Positions 18,241 through 26,766 are shown, counted from the first letter of the stretch. The stretch: 64,000 bases of DNA from CBDDIP01 sp965229005 (GCA_965229005.1 CBDDIP010000002.1:496001-560000); one strand, 5' to 3'. Notes: generated by a model not told the origin, from the sequence alone. Made by a program: numbers and translations.

Positions 18241-18717
18241 TCAGTCGCTGTCGGGGATGCCGTCGCCGTCGGTGTCCTTGGTGAAGTGGTGCTGCCACCG
18301 GCGAGCATCGAGCATCTTCAGGATCGGCAGGGCGCGGCCCTCGAGCAGCACGACGTAGAGCAGCGTCACCAGCGCGGCGAGCAGCAGCCGTGCTGCCCCG
18401 GCGATCACACCGACGGCGGCGACCGCCCAGATCGCCGCAGCGGTGGTCAGCCCGTGCACCTTCTTCCCTCGCCCCGGGATCACGAGCCCGGCACCGACGA
18501 AGCCGATGCCGGTCGCCACGCCGGCGATCAGCTTCTCGGCGGTGAACGGAAACGCATCGACGGCGATGACCGTGAACGCCGCTGACCCTGCAGCGACCAG
18601 CGCGAACGTGCGAGCCCCGGCGGGATGGCCGCGCACCTCGCGCTCCCACCCGACGATCGAGCCGAGCAGCGCAGCGAGCGCGACGCGACCGAACAGGGCG
18701 AGGTCGTGGACGATCAT
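18241..18717 (-). CDS. MgtC/SapB family membrane protein
   Basis: 158 residues with four to five helices. The family core is clear: ALLGSIVGWEREVRGHPAG, GARTFALVAAGSA, GIGFVGAGLVI and LTTAAAIWAVAAVGV. MgtC proteins regulate the F-ATPase or support growth at low Mg2+. Unusually the C-terminus ends in KDTDGDGIPDSD, a Dx(D)xDG calcium-loop-like tail not typical of MgtC. It converges on the cupredoxin gene with 19 bases between stops, and its start lies four bases after the M48 peptidase stop, so those two are probably one transcript. Confidence 0.88.
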   Translation of the reverse strand: MIVHDLALFGRVALAALLGSIVGWEREVRGHPAGARTFALVAAGSAAFTVIAVDAFPFTAEKLIAGVATGIGFVGAGLVIPGRGKKVHGLTTAAAIWAVAAVGVIAGAARLLLAALVTLLYVVLLEGRALPILKMLDARRWQHHFTKDTDGDGIPDSD

Positions 18718-18721
18718 CGAG

Positions 18722-19813
18722 TCAAGCCTGCCTGACGCTGATGGCCGCCGAGGCCAGCTCGACGGGCGGCGGCACTCGCGCTTCGGCGTACGCCTTCAGC
18801 GCTCGCTTGATCAGCTCGGTTCGCGTCCGCGTGTCGGCGCCCGCGGCCCCGGTGGCGTCGGCGAGCTCCTCGACGGCCTCGAACCACATCAGCTCGCTGC
18901 GCCAACCGATGCGGCTGACCCGCCGTGGGTCGCTCGCCAGCTGCACGCACACGGAGCCGAGCGATGCCGGGTTCTTGGCCAGCAGCACGGCGCACACGTC
19001 GGCGATCTCGTCGGACTGCCGGCGCACGCGCAGCTCCAGCCGCCGCAGCGCGCCACGCGACAGCCAGCCGAGCAGCAGCAGCCCGATGGCGACCACGCCC
19101 GTGCTCCACAGGAGCGTGTCGCCGTAGTAGGCGACTGCCATGACGAGCACCAGCAGCAGCGTGCCGAGCGTGAGGATGAACGCGCCGAACCGGCGCGCAC
19201 GGGCGAGCGCGACCATCCCCGACGTCACCCAGTGCGCGTCGGGCGCCCACAGGTGGGCCAGCTCGTGCGCGCAGATCGCCTCGAACTGGTCGCGAGTGAG
19301 CGCGATCGAACCGCTCGTCACGCACAGCGTGCGCTGGCGCGAGGACCGGATGGAGACGGCGTTGGGCACGGGGTCGTCGACCACGTACAGGCTGGGCATC
19401 GTGCGACCGAGGCCGATCGACAGCGCCTCGACGACGTTGACGATCTGCGGGAACGTCGTCGGGTCGAGCGGCACGGCGCCGACCTCGGCCAGCACCTGTC
19501 GATGTGCGCCGCGCCAGAAGTACAGGAACGTGCCGCCGAAGCTGACGACGACGGCCAGGACGGCCAGAGCGCCCGCGCCGCCGGGCGCCCACGACCACAC
19601 GGGTGCGTCGACGATCGAGTCGTCGGTGAAGAAGCTCCAGACGCGCGCCGCCGCGGCGAACACGATCATCACCAGCGCGGCAGCGGTGAGGGCGAACACG
19701 ACGATGCCGAGGAGGCAGGCCACGGCCGCCTCGACGCGCGCCCACCCGCGACGGCGACCGAGGCTGATGACGGCTGGTGTCGTTGGTCCCGCTTCACGCA
19801 CGTCTCTCATCAT
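18722..19813 (-). CDS. M48-family membrane metallopeptidase
   Basis: About 363 residues. Two N-terminal helices (VEAAVACLLGIVVFALTAA and LAVLAVVVSFGGTFLYF) are followed by the gluzincin site HELAH in FEAICAHELAHLW, two more helices and the downstream SDEIADVCAVLL, which matches the third-ligand helix (ExxAD) of M48 proteases. HtpX/Ste24-like proteases act on membrane or secreted proteins. The ATG at 19813 (or 19810) is preferred; the longest start at 19843 would share CATG with the divergent hydrolase start, leaving no promoter space. Confidence 0.85.
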   Translation of the reverse strand: MMRDVREAGPTTPAVISLGRRRGWARVEAAVACLLGIVVFALTAAALVMIVFAAAARVWSFFTDDSIVDAPVWSWAPGGAGALAVLAVVVSFGGTFLYFWRGAHRQVLAEVGAVPLDPTTFPQIVNVVEALSIGLGRTMPSLYVVDDPVPNAVSIRSSRQRTLCVTSGSIALTRDQFEAICAHELAHLWAPDAHWVTSGMVALARARRFGAFILTLGTLLLVLVMAVAYYGDTLLWSTGVVAIGLLLLGWLSRGALRRLELRVRRQSDEIADVCAVLLAKNPASLGSVCVQLASDPRRVSRIGWRSELMWFEAVEELADATGAAGADTRTRTELIKRALKAYAEARVPPPVELASAAISVRQA

Positions 19814-19841
19814 GGCCGACCGATGTGTTTCAGTGCGTCCC

Positions 19842-20579
19842 ATGATCGATCAGCACATCGACATCGCCACCCGTGACGGGGCGATGAACACGTTCATCAC
19901 GCATCCCGAGGAGGGCGGCCCGTTCCCGGTCGTGCTGTTCTACATGGACGCCCCGGGCAAGCGCGAAGAGCTGCACGACATGGCCCGCCGCCTCGGCAGC
20001 GCCGGCTACTACGTCGTGCTGCCCAACCTCTACTACCGGACCACTCGCGAGTTCGACTACACCGCCGGCGACCCGAAGGAGTCGTGGAAGTCGATGTTCG
20101 AGCTGATGGGCTCGATCAACGACGACCTCGTCGAGTCGGACACGGTGGCCATGCTCGCCCACGTCGACGCCGACCCGAACGCTCGCACGGGGTCGGTCGG
20201 TTGTGTCGGTTACTGCATGAGCGGTCCCTTCTCGTTCGCCATGGCGTGCCGCTTCCCCGATCGAGTCGCCGCTGCCGCGTCGGTCTACGGCGTTCGGCTC
20301 TTCGGTGACGGTTCGTCGGCGCCGATGGCCGATCAGGCTCGCGGCGAGCTGTACTTCGCCTGCGCCGAGACCGACCGCTTCGCGCCGAAGGAGATGATCG
20401 ACGGCCTCGAGGCCCACCTCCGGTCGATCGGCGCCAACGCCCGCGTCGAGTGGTACCCCGGCACCGAGCACGGCTTCGCCTTCCCGCAGCGCCCCGTCTA
20501 CGACAAGGCCGCCGCCGAACGCCACTGGGAACGCCTCCACGCCCTCTTCGCCCGCAACCTCCAAGATCTGGATGTCTGA
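19842..20579 (+). CDS. Dienelactone hydrolase family protein (first)
   Basis: 245-residue alpha/beta hydrolase. The nucleophile elbow is GCVGYCMSGPF with Cys as nucleophile, as in dienelactone hydrolases, followed by acidic ETDRF and the catalytic His in GTEHGFAFP. The substrate is unknown. The gene starts almost back to back with the M48 gene. Its final codons, Leu-Asp-Val and the TGA, lie inside the 43-nt palindrome copy B, so the repeat provides the natural end of the protein, as it does for the aquaporin gene. Confidence 0.87.
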   Translation: MIDQHIDIATRDGAMNTFITHPEEGGPFPVVLFYMDAPGKREELHDMARRLGSAGYYVVLPNLYYRTTREFDYTAGDPKESWKSMFELMGSINDDLVESDTVAMLAHVDADPNARTGSVGCVGYCMSGPFSFAMACRFPDRVAAAASVYGVRLFGDGSSAPMADQARGELYFACAETDRFAPKEMIDGLEAHLRSIGANARVEWYPGTEHGFAFPQRPVYDKAAAERHWERLHALFARNLQDLDV

Positions 20580-20610
20580 CCGCGGCACATTGCCGCGCCC
20601 AGACATCCAG
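20568..20610. repeat. 43-nt palindrome, copy B
   Basis: 20-nt arms, loop CAT (20588-20590). The outer 11 pairs (CTGGATGTCTG) and inner 7 pairs (CGCGGCA) match, with two mismatches between. It overlaps the stop of the dienelactone hydrolase gene and lies in a convergent intergenic region that also holds copy C. Confidence 0.8.
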
Positions 20611-20624
20611 TTCCGGCATCGCAA

Positions 20625-20667
20625 CTGGATGTCCCAAACGCGGCACAGCCGCGCGTCAGACATCCAG
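20625..20667. repeat. 43-nt palindrome, copy C
   Basis: 20-nt arms, loop ACA (20645-20647). The outer 9 pairs (CTGGATGTC) and the inner CGCGGC pairs are kept; the middle of the left arm (CCAAA) is diverged. The right arm is identical to that of copy A. It lies 14 bases after copy B and just before the stop of the convergent kelch-type gene. Confidence 0.75.
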
Positions 20668-20676
20668 AAACGGTGA

Positions 20677-21972
20677 TCAAGCCGACGGCCGCCAGACAGC
20701 ACCGGCGCTGGTGACGTCCGACGATTCCTCGAGTGTGGTGCGTCCACCCCAGACGAACAGCTCGGACCCGTTCCAAGCGACCGACTGCCCGGCGACGGCG
20801 ACGTTCAAGGGCGTGGTTGGGGACTCAGCCGCAGTGGCGACGTCGTATACGACATCGATCCCCGACGTGCCGAGCACGATGAGGTGGTCGCCGGCCAACA
20901 GCGCCTGGCCCTCCACCGGCCGGCTGCCGTCGATCGGGTCAGTGGTGCTCTCCCACGCCCCTTTGCGAAAGACGGCGATCGAGCGCGCGTCACCACCACC
21001 GAAGTCGATCGAGTAGGAGACGGTGGCGGCGAGACCGGTCCCGTCCGAGGCGATGGCGTTCGGCCCGCCGATGTACCCGGCCGGCCCGCCATAGACGTAC
21101 GTCGATGGCTGCCAGCCGTCGGCGAACGAGTAGCGCTCGGTTCGCCCGTCCGGAGCGACGATCACGATGTCGCCGTCGATCGAGTACGCCTGCAAGGGGT
21201 CCAGCGTGAAGGCGGTGGTGAAGGGGAGGTCGATCCAGGCGGAGTGGTCGTCGGCGAGCTGCCACATGCGCACGGTGGTGTTCGTCGGGCCACTGGCGCC
21301 GCCGACGTCGTAGCCGATCGCGACGACGGCGGTGCCGGTCCAGACGAGGTCGGAGATCCCCACGCCGCCCACCGCATCGATGTCGATGTCGGGGAGATCG
21401 GTCCACTTGTCGGCGACGGGGTCGTAGACCGCGCCCCCGGACTTGGCTGCGACGACCATTTCGTGACCGTCCCACACGGCGTGACCACCGGGATGGGCCC
21501 ACGTGTTCATGGCGATCGAGCGCCACGTGTTCGTGGCCGGGTTGTACGCCGCGCCGTCGCGATGGGCCATCAGCCCGCTGCGACCGCCCCACACGATGAA
21601 CTCGGTGCCGCTCCACACCACCACTGATCCCTCGCGGTCGGAGAGCGGTGATGGCGGCAGCGCGGTCCAGGTCCCGCCCGCGTCAGAAGCGACCTCCGAA
21701 CTCGGTGTCGTCGCACCGACCGTGTCCGGCGTCAGTGACACCGGTGTCGTCGGGATCGTCCCGTCGACGATGCGTTGTGAGTCGTCGCCACGCGTCACCA
21801 CCACCGCCACCAATCCGGTGACCACACCGGCACCGGCGAGCACGCCGCCGATCCGACGCTGACGGTGCTGTCGAGCGCGGCGCACCACACCGCTCATCGG
21901 CGCTGCGTTCGGGCGAACGCCATCCGCGTAGCGATGCAGCGCACCGCTCAGCTGCTCCTCGATGTCGATCAT
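20677..21972 (-). CDS. Membrane-anchored kelch/beta-propeller protein, probable anti-sigma partner
   Basis: 431 residues. A short cytoplasmic N-terminus (IEEQLSGALHRYADGV) without zinc-finger cysteines is followed by one helix (RIGGVLAGAGVVTGLVAVVVT, about 40-60), a Thr-rich linker and an external domain of kelch-like blades. Blade signatures such as VWSGTEFIVWGGR, AAYNPATNTWRSI, AVWDGHEMVVAA, AVYDPVADKWTDLP and WNGSELFVWGGRT recur. The gene start overlaps the stop of an ECF sigma gene by ATGA, so an anti-sigma or sensor role is inferred. The ligand is unknown. Confidence 0.8.
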   Translation of the reverse strand: MIDIEEQLSGALHRYADGVRPNAAPMSGVVRRARQHRQRRIGGVLAGAGVVTGLVAVVVTRGDDSQRIVDGTIPTTPVSLTPDTVGATTPSSEVASDAGGTWTALPPSPLSDREGSVVVWSGTEFIVWGGRSGLMAHRDGAAYNPATNTWRSIAMNTWAHPGGHAVWDGHEMVVAAKSGGAVYDPVADKWTDLPDIDIDAVGGVGISDLVWTGTAVVAIGYDVGGASGPTNTTVRMWQLADDHSAWIDLPFTTAFTLDPLQAYSIDGDIVIVAPDGRTERYSFADGWQPSTYVYGGPAGYIGGPNAIASDGTGLAATVSYSIDFGGGDARSIAVFRKGAWESTTDPIDGSRPVEGQALLAGDHLIVLGTSGIDVVYDVATAAESPTTPLNVAVAGQSVAWNGSELFVWGGRTTLEESSDVTSAGAVWRPSA

Positions 21973-22463
21973 GACGGCTCCTCTCGCAGTTGCTCTCGTA
22001 GGTCGTTCAGGGCACGGTGCAACGTGGTGCGCACCGTCGGCTCGGCCATGCCCATCGCCGCCGCGATGTCCGCGTCGCTCCACCCGGCGTAGAAGCGCAG
22101 CACCACCACCGCTCGCTTGCGATGCGGCAGACCACGCACGACATCGATGACGTGATCACCCACAGGTGCCTGGTCGCGATCAGCGCGCACCGGCGCCAGC
22201 CGGCGCACCTTTGCCCAGCGATGGTGGTTGCGGCAGCCGTTGTAGACGGCCGATCGCAGGTAGGCCAGCGGTTGTTCGATCGACGATCGACGTTGGTACA
22301 CCTTGGCGAACGCTGCCTGCACGAGGTCCTCCGCCACGTCGAGATCGTCGACCAGCGCGAACGCCAACCGCACCATCCCGGAACGGTGCGCGGCGTAGAG
22401 GTCGTCGAACGAGATCGGCTCGACCGCCTGCACCCCTTCGCTCGCCACGGCCACATCCTCCAT
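21969..22463 (-). CDS. ECF sigma factor, SigE/SigM-like (second pair)
   Basis: 164 residues. Region 2 reads FDDLYAAHRSGMVRLAFALVDD then AEDLVQAAFAKVYQR and YLRSAVYNGCRNHHR. Region 4 reads LPHRKRAVVVLRFYAGWSDADIAAAMGMAEPTVRTTLHRAL in substance. The pattern matches the actinobacterial SigE family of ECF factors. ATG 22463 is chosen because the longer frame adds a stretch without sigma similarity. It is coupled to the kelch-type gene and divergent from an acetyltransferase gene across 68 bases. Confidence 0.9.
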   Translation of the reverse strand: MEDVAVASEGVQAVEPISFDDLYAAHRSGMVRLAFALVDDLDVAEDLVQAAFAKVYQRRSSIEQPLAYLRSAVYNGCRNHHRWAKVRRLAPVRADRDQAPVGDHVIDVVRGLPHRKRAVVVLRFYAGWSDADIAAAMGMAEPTVRTTLHRALNDLREQLREEPS

Positions 22464-22531
22464 CAACTGATGAGACACCCGTGCCGGCAAACCTGTTCCG
22501 CGAACTTCGGCAGTGCTCCTACGCTCCGCCC

Positions 22532-23020
22532 ATGACTGCAACACCCGCAGCGACCTGGGCCGTGCGGCCGGTGCGCGACGACGAGTTCGAACCGTGGACG
22601 AAGCTCTTCCGCGGCTACGCCGACTTCTACCACTGGCCCACCTCCGACGAGCACCAGCGCCAGATCTGGAGCTGGATCCACGACGACGGCTCGGTGTGGG
22701 CGCTCGTCGCCGTGCCCATCGACGCCGACGGCAACGAGACCGGGCCGCCCGTGGGCATCGCCCACCTGCGCCAGTGGGTCCGCCCGCTGCGCGGCATCGT
22801 CGCCGGCTACCTCGACGACCTCTTCGTCGATCCGACGGTGCGCGGCGGCGGCGCAGTCGACGCGCTCTTCGCCGCGATCAACGCAATGGCCGTCGAGCGC
22901 GGCTGGCCGATGGTCCGCTGGACCACCGCCGACGACAACTACCGCGCCCGCACCGTCTACGACCGGCTCGCCACGCGCACGACGTGGATCACCTACGACA
23001 TGCCCGTCGAGCCCGCCTGA
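22532..23020 (+). CDS. GNAT family N-acetyltransferase
   Basis: 162-residue acetyltransferase. Features seen are VRPVRDDEFEPWTKLFRGYADFY, GIAHLRQWVRP (beta4), YLDDLFVDPTVRGGGAVDALFAA (acetyl-CoA loop; the usual GxGxG/A is GGGAV) and the C-terminal NYRARTVYDRLATRTTWITYDMP. No specific substrate can be assigned. It is divergent from the SigE-like gene and converges on the LLM oxidoreductase gene with six bases between stops. Confidence 0.85.
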   Translation: MTATPAATWAVRPVRDDEFEPWTKLFRGYADFYHWPTSDEHQRQIWSWIHDDGSVWALVAVPIDADGNETGPPVGIAHLRQWVRPLRGIVAGYLDDLFVDPTVRGGGAVDALFAAINAMAVERGWPMVRWTTADDNYRARTVYDRLATRTTWITYDMPVEPA

Positions 23021-23026
23021 CCCGGA

Positions 23027-24094
23027 TCACGTCCAGCCGCGCAGCTCCGGCAGCACCTCGGTGGCGAACAGGCGCATCCCCGCCTCGGCCTCCTCGAACG
23101 GGATGCCGCCGAAGCGGAACGCCGGTGCCGCCTCGAACGGCCCGAGCAGATCCCACCGCGCCCGGTACTTGGCGATGATCTGCTCCGGCGTGCCCGACGC
23201 GGTCGCGTCGAGGAAGCCCTGCAGGAACCCGGACTCGCCGATCTTGCGCAGGATCGGCGCGGCATCGGCGTACGAGTCGTAGCCCTTCATCCCCTGGAAG
23301 TGGTCGCCCATCACCTCGTAGTGCTCGAGCACCGAGGCGAGGTACGTGGCCATGTAGCGCTGCCCGTCGTCGACCACCTTGCGCTCATCCGCGCTGCAGT
23401 AGACGAAGTCGCAGATCAACGGCGGAGGTGGCTCGGCCGCGTGCAGCTCGCGATACAGACCGCGCCAGCGCTCGATGCTCGGCAGACGCGACTTCCACGA
23501 TCGGTCGGCGAACATCACCATCGCCGCCTTCAACCGCGCCGCTGCCTCGACCGAATCGTCGGAGCTCGCCACCGCGTACAACCGGTCGGCGAAGCTGCGC
23601 GACGGCCGAGGCCGGATCGGCGCCCGCGGCTGCACGTAGTGCGGGCCGGCGCCCTCGATGAAGCCGGTCTCCAGCGCGTCCTTGACCATCTGCGAGCCCT
23701 CGTCGAATCGCTCGCGCGACTCCTCCATGTCGATGCCGAAGTGGCCGAACTCGCGACGCGACAACCCGCGACCCATCCCGAAGCGCATCCGCCCACCCGA
23801 CACCTGGTCGAGCAACGCCACCTTCTCGGCGACGCGCAGCGGTTCGTTCCACGGCATGATCACCGCCGCGGTGCCGAGATCGATCGTGCTCGTGCGGCCG
23901 GCGACGAACGCCAGCCACTCGGTGTTGTCCGGGCAGAACGAGTAGTCGAAGAAGTGGTGCTCCACCGCCCACACGACGTCGAAGCCGAGCTCCTCGGCGA
24001 GCAGCGCGAGGCGCGTGTCCTCGTCGTAGACCTGGCTGTCGGTGATGCCCGGCCAGCCGTAGCTGGCGAACAGGGTCTGGATCCCCACGTCCAT
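23027..24094 (-). CDS. Luciferase-like (LLM class) flavin-dependent oxidoreductase
   Basis: 355-residue F420- or FMN-dependent TIM-barrel enzyme of the bacterial luciferase superfamily. Seen are EELGFDVVWAVEHHFFDYS, FVAGRTSTIDLGTAAVIMPWNEPLRVAEKVALLDQVSGGRMRFGMGRG in pieces, and ERFDEGSQMVKDAL. The EHHF and GRG elements are typical of LLM monooxygenases. The substrate is unknown; the chain is complete. It is divergent from the CinA-like gene across 39 bases, which must contain both start regions. Confidence 0.88.
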   Translation of the reverse strand: MDVGIQTLFASYGWPGITDSQVYDEDTRLALLAEELGFDVVWAVEHHFFDYSFCPDNTEWLAFVAGRTSTIDLGTAAVIMPWNEPLRVAEKVALLDQVSGGRMRFGMGRGLSRREFGHFGIDMEESRERFDEGSQMVKDALETGFIEGAGPHYVQPRAPIRPRPSRSFADRLYAVASSDDSVEAAARLKAAMVMFADRSWKSRLPSIERWRGLYRELHAAEPPPPLICDFVYCSADERKVVDDGQRYMATYLASVLEHYEVMGDHFQGMKGYDSYADAAPILRKIGESGFLQGFLDATASGTPEQIIAKYRARWDLLGPFEAAPAFRFGGIPFEEAEAGMRLFATEVLPELRGWT

Positions 24095-24133
24095 GACTGC
24101 AACCTACGGAGGCGCGTCGGCGAAGCTGCCATC

Positions 24134-24616
24134 GTGCTCACACCCCGCCTCCACGGGCTCGCTGCCGAAGCGAGCACCGCCCTGCGCCGTCGCAACGAGA
24201 CGGTGTCCGTCGCCGAAGGGTCCGCCGGCGGCCTGATCTCGGCCACGCTCCTGTCGATCCCCGGTGCGTCGGCGTACTACGTCGGTGGCGCCGTGGTCTA
24301 CACCCGCGCCGTCGTCACTGCGTTCATGACCGGGCCGGTGACGCCGCCGAAGGGCATGCGTGGCGCGACGGAGGGCTTCGCCACCTTCCTCGCCGAGTCG
24401 GTGGCCGCGCAGCTCGGCTCGACGTGGGGCCTCGCCGAAGCGGGCGCGGCGGGCCCGCCGAACCCGTACGGCGACCCGGCCGGCCACTGCTGGACCGCGG
24501 TGCACGGACCGAACGTGGTGTCTCGCCACGTGCTCACCGGCAGCGATGACCGCGAGGAGAACATGGTCGCCTTCGCGGTCGCCGCCCTGGAGCTGCTCGT
24601 CGGGCAGCTGACCTGA
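24134..24616 (+). CDS. CinA C-terminal-domain protein (nicotinamide-nucleotide amidohydrolase-like)
   Basis: 160 residues, only the C-terminal CinA/PncC domain. Seen are VSVAEGSAGGLISATLLSIPGASAYYVGGAVVYT and a GLAEAGAAGPPNPYGDPAGHCWTAV-type motif. PncC deamidates NMN to nicotinic acid mononucleotide. In place of the usual AES(C/S)TGG the protein has AEGSAGG, so the nucleophilic Ser is moved or lost and activity is uncertain. The start is GTG at 24134. A 16-bp hairpin follows the stop. Confidence 0.82.
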   Translation: MLTPRLHGLAAEASTALRRRNETVSVAEGSAGGLISATLLSIPGASAYYVGGAVVYTRAVVTAFMTGPVTPPKGMRGATEGFATFLAESVAAQLGSTWGLAEAGAAGPPNPYGDPAGHCWTAVHGPNVVSRHVLTGSDDREENMVAFAVAALELLVGQLT

Positions 24617-24621
24617 CCGCA

Positions 24622-24658
24622 GGCATCACATGTCCGCGTCAGGCGGACATCTGATGCC
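24622..24658. terminator. Hairpin between convergent CinA-like and Ala-rich genes
   Basis: 16-bp stem with one mismatch (GGCATCACATGTCCGC against its complement), loop GTCAG, five bases after the CinA-like stop and just before the stop of the convergent gene at 24663. Probable bidirectional terminator. The sequence is unrelated to the 43-nt palindrome family apart from a shared ATGTC core. Confidence 0.6.
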
Positions 24659-24662
24659 AGCG

Positions 24663-25448
24663 CTACGGCAACTCGTCGAGCGCGGCCTTGGCCTTGTCTC
24701 GTTTGGCCTCGGCGCGTGCCAACTCGGCCTGTGCCTTGTCGACCACCTTGCGCGCGGCGGCCACGACCCGCTCGGCCTCGTCGAGCGCCGACGTGGCTCG
24801 CGCTCGGGCGGCGATGCGGCGTTCGCGCTCGCGTGCTTCGGCGGCAGACGCCTTCGCCTTCGGGGTCGCCTCGGGAGCAGCGACCTTCGACGGCTCCAGT
24901 GGTACTCGCCGCAGCTTGGCGCTGCCTCGTTTCTGCGGCTTCGGGGTCACCCGTCGTGCCGGCGCGGGTGCGCCGGCGAACAGCTCGCTCGGCTCACCAG
25001 GCTTGGTCGAACCGATGATGCCCAGCACCAGCAGGTGCACCCCGGCCTCGTTGGTCAGGCCCCGCAGCGTCGTGCGGATCTCATCGCGCTGCGTCGGGTT
25101 GGCGTGCCCATCGGGCAGCCGTTCAGCAGCTGCGTCGATCAACGCCTCGGTCGCGTCGCGCAGATCGACGGTCGCGCTCCGCAACGCATCCGCGCTCCCA
25201 CCACCGATCGCCTCCGACTGCGCAGCGGTGATCGCTGCCACCGCATCGGCGAAGAAGTCGACGACGTCCGGCGCTTCCGCGGCAGCCATGTTCAGCGCGT
25301 GCTCGCCGAGCTTCGGCCGGGCCAGCGACTTCACCGCTGCCGCCTCGTCGGTGCGCTTCTCGGCCTTCAGCGACTTCACCAGCGCGTCGCGGGCGGCGAT
25401 GAAGTCGCCGGGCGCCAACCGGTAGAGCGCCACCGCTTCGTCGAGCAT
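24663..25448 (-). CDS. Ala/Lys-rich coiled-coil hypothetical protein
   Basis: 261 residues, predicted soluble. The N-terminal half (about 1-145) is helical, beginning MLDEAVALYRLAPGDFIAARDALVKSLK, with HLLVLGIIGS near its end. The middle is a basic Pro/Ala linker (TPKPQKRGSAKLRR). The C-terminal 80 residues are an Ala/Glu/Arg/Lys coiled coil (AEARERERRIAARARA onward). Nothing catalytic is visible. The basic tail could bind nucleic acid, but that is a guess. It is divergent from the dehydrogenase gene at 25513. Confidence 0.72.
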   Translation of the reverse strand: MLDEAVALYRLAPGDFIAARDALVKSLKAEKRTDEAAAVKSLARPKLGEHALNMAAAEAPDVVDFFADAVAAITAAQSEAIGGGSADALRSATVDLRDATEALIDAAAERLPDGHANPTQRDEIRTTLRGLTNEAGVHLLVLGIIGSTKPGEPSELFAGAPAPARRVTPKPQKRGSAKLRRVPLEPSKVAAPEATPKAKASAAEARERERRIAARARATSALDEAERVVAAARKVVDKAQAELARAEAKRDKAKAALDELP

Positions 25449-25512
25449 CGGTGCAGCTTGCCACTGGTCGCGCAACGGCGCCGGTAACGGCGTCGGACGT
25501 ACGCTTCGATCA

Positions 25513-26388
25513 ATGGATGGCGCGAGCGTCGGGATCGTCGGAGTCGGTCGAATGGGTGGTGCGTTCGCCGCGTTGTTGGCCAGAGCCGGTCGTGACGTGG
25601 TCGTCGTGGACACGGCGCCCGATCGCGTCGCTCAGGCGATCGAGCACGGATGTCGAGCGGCCGCCGACGTCGGCGAGCTGGTGCGGTCCGGCGCCAACCC
25701 GATCCTGATCTCGCTGGCCACGGAGGCTGCGTTCGAGGGAGTCATCGACGAGTTGGTGCGCGCAGGTGCCGATCACCGGCCGGGCACCACGGTGGTCGAG
25801 ACGAGCACACTCGCTCCCGACACCAAGCGGCGAGCTCGCGACCGGCTCGCGCTGGCCGGGATGGACCTGCTCGACTGCCCGGTCAGCGGCACGGGTGCGC
25901 AGGCGGCCGTCGGCGATGTGGTCGTGTACGCCGGCGGTTCGCCAGATCTCGTCGACGCCGTCGAACCCGTGCTGCTGTGCTTTGCCCGACGCGTGCACCG
26001 CGTCGGCTCGGTCGGCGACGCAGCCACGATCAAGCTGCTCAGCAACCTGCTCGTCGGCATCCACAACACGGCGGCCGCCGAGCTCGTCGCCTTTGCGCAG
26101 CGCTCCGGTGTGGACCCGATGGCGGCCATCGACGCGATCGCCGACGGCGCAGGGCAGTCACGGATGCTCGAGGTTCGTGGCCCGACGATGGCGAGGGGCG
26201 ACTACGGCTACGGCGCCAGCGTGGACCTGTTCCGCAAGGACCTCGCGCTCATCGAAGCCCTGGCGGACGACGTCGGTGCGGTCACCCCGCTGCTCGACGT
26301 CGTCGTGGAGCTCTACGAGCGGGCGGCGTCGATCGGACTCGGCGACGCCGAGTCCGCTGCCGTGCACCGCGTGTACGTCGACCGCTGA
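25513..26388 (+). CDS. NAD(P)-dependent beta-hydroxyacid dehydrogenase family protein
   Basis: 291 residues of the 3-hydroxyisobutyrate dehydrogenase/6-phosphogluconate-dehydrogenase-like superfamily. The Rossmann loop is GIVGVGRMGGAFA (7-19), then VVVDTAPDRV. The substrate-loop motif is LDCPVSGTGAQAA (Ser-Gly-Thr), and the catalytic Lys is in AATIKLLSNLLVG. The substrate is unknown. The gene is followed by a YqeY-like gene and a second dienelactone hydrolase on the same strand with short spacers, but those two are not clearly coupled to it. Confidence 0.88.
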   Translation: MDGASVGIVGVGRMGGAFAALLARAGRDVVVVDTAPDRVAQAIEHGCRAAADVGELVRSGANPILISLATEAAFEGVIDELVRAGADHRPGTTVVETSTLAPDTKRRARDRLALAGMDLLDCPVSGTGAQAAVGDVVVYAGGSPDLVDAVEPVLLCFARRVHRVGSVGDAATIKLLSNLLVGIHNTAAAELVAFAQRSGVDPMAAIDAIADGAGQSRMLEVRGPTMARGDYGYGASVDLFRKDLALIEALADDVGAVTPLLDVVVELYERAASIGLGDAESAAVHRVYVDR

Positions 26389-26433
26389 CGAAAAGCTCGA
26401 CCCGGCCGCCAGTTCGCGGCCTACCGTCGGCGC

Positions 26434-26766
26434 ATGAGCGAACTGGCGATCACCGCCCGCATGCGAGCGGAGCTGACCGCAGCGATGAAGCGTCGCGACC
26501 GCGCCACCGTCGCCGCGCTCCGCGAGGGCCTGGCCGCGTTGGAGAACGCGGCCGCCCCACCGATCGACACCGCGCCACTCGAAGTGCGCGGCGAGCTCGC
26601 TCAGCACGAGCGGATCGAGCTCACCGACGCTGACGCGGTCGCCGTCATCGACGCCCTCATCGCCGACCGCGAGCACACCGTCGGCCTGTTCGCCGCCAAC
26701 AACAAGCCCGACGAAGCCGAGTCCCTCCGCACCGAGATCGCCGTCCTCCGCGCCATCCTCACCTGA
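26434..26766 (+). CDS. GatB/YqeY-like small protein
   Basis: 110 residues, helical. The sequence RMRAELTAAMKRRDRATVAALREGLAALENA matches the start of the YqeY domain found alone or at the GatB C-terminus, where it contacts tRNA. The C-terminal half (ALIADREHTVGLFAANNKPDEAESLRTEI) fits the usual helix bundle, but YqeY proteins are about 150 residues so this one is short. Function is unknown. Start ATG 26434. Confidence 0.72.
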   Translation: MSELAITARMRAELTAAMKRRDRATVAALREGLAALENAAAPPIDTAPLEVRGELAQHERIELTDADAVAVIDALIADREHTVGLFAANNKPDEAESLRTEIAVLRAILT

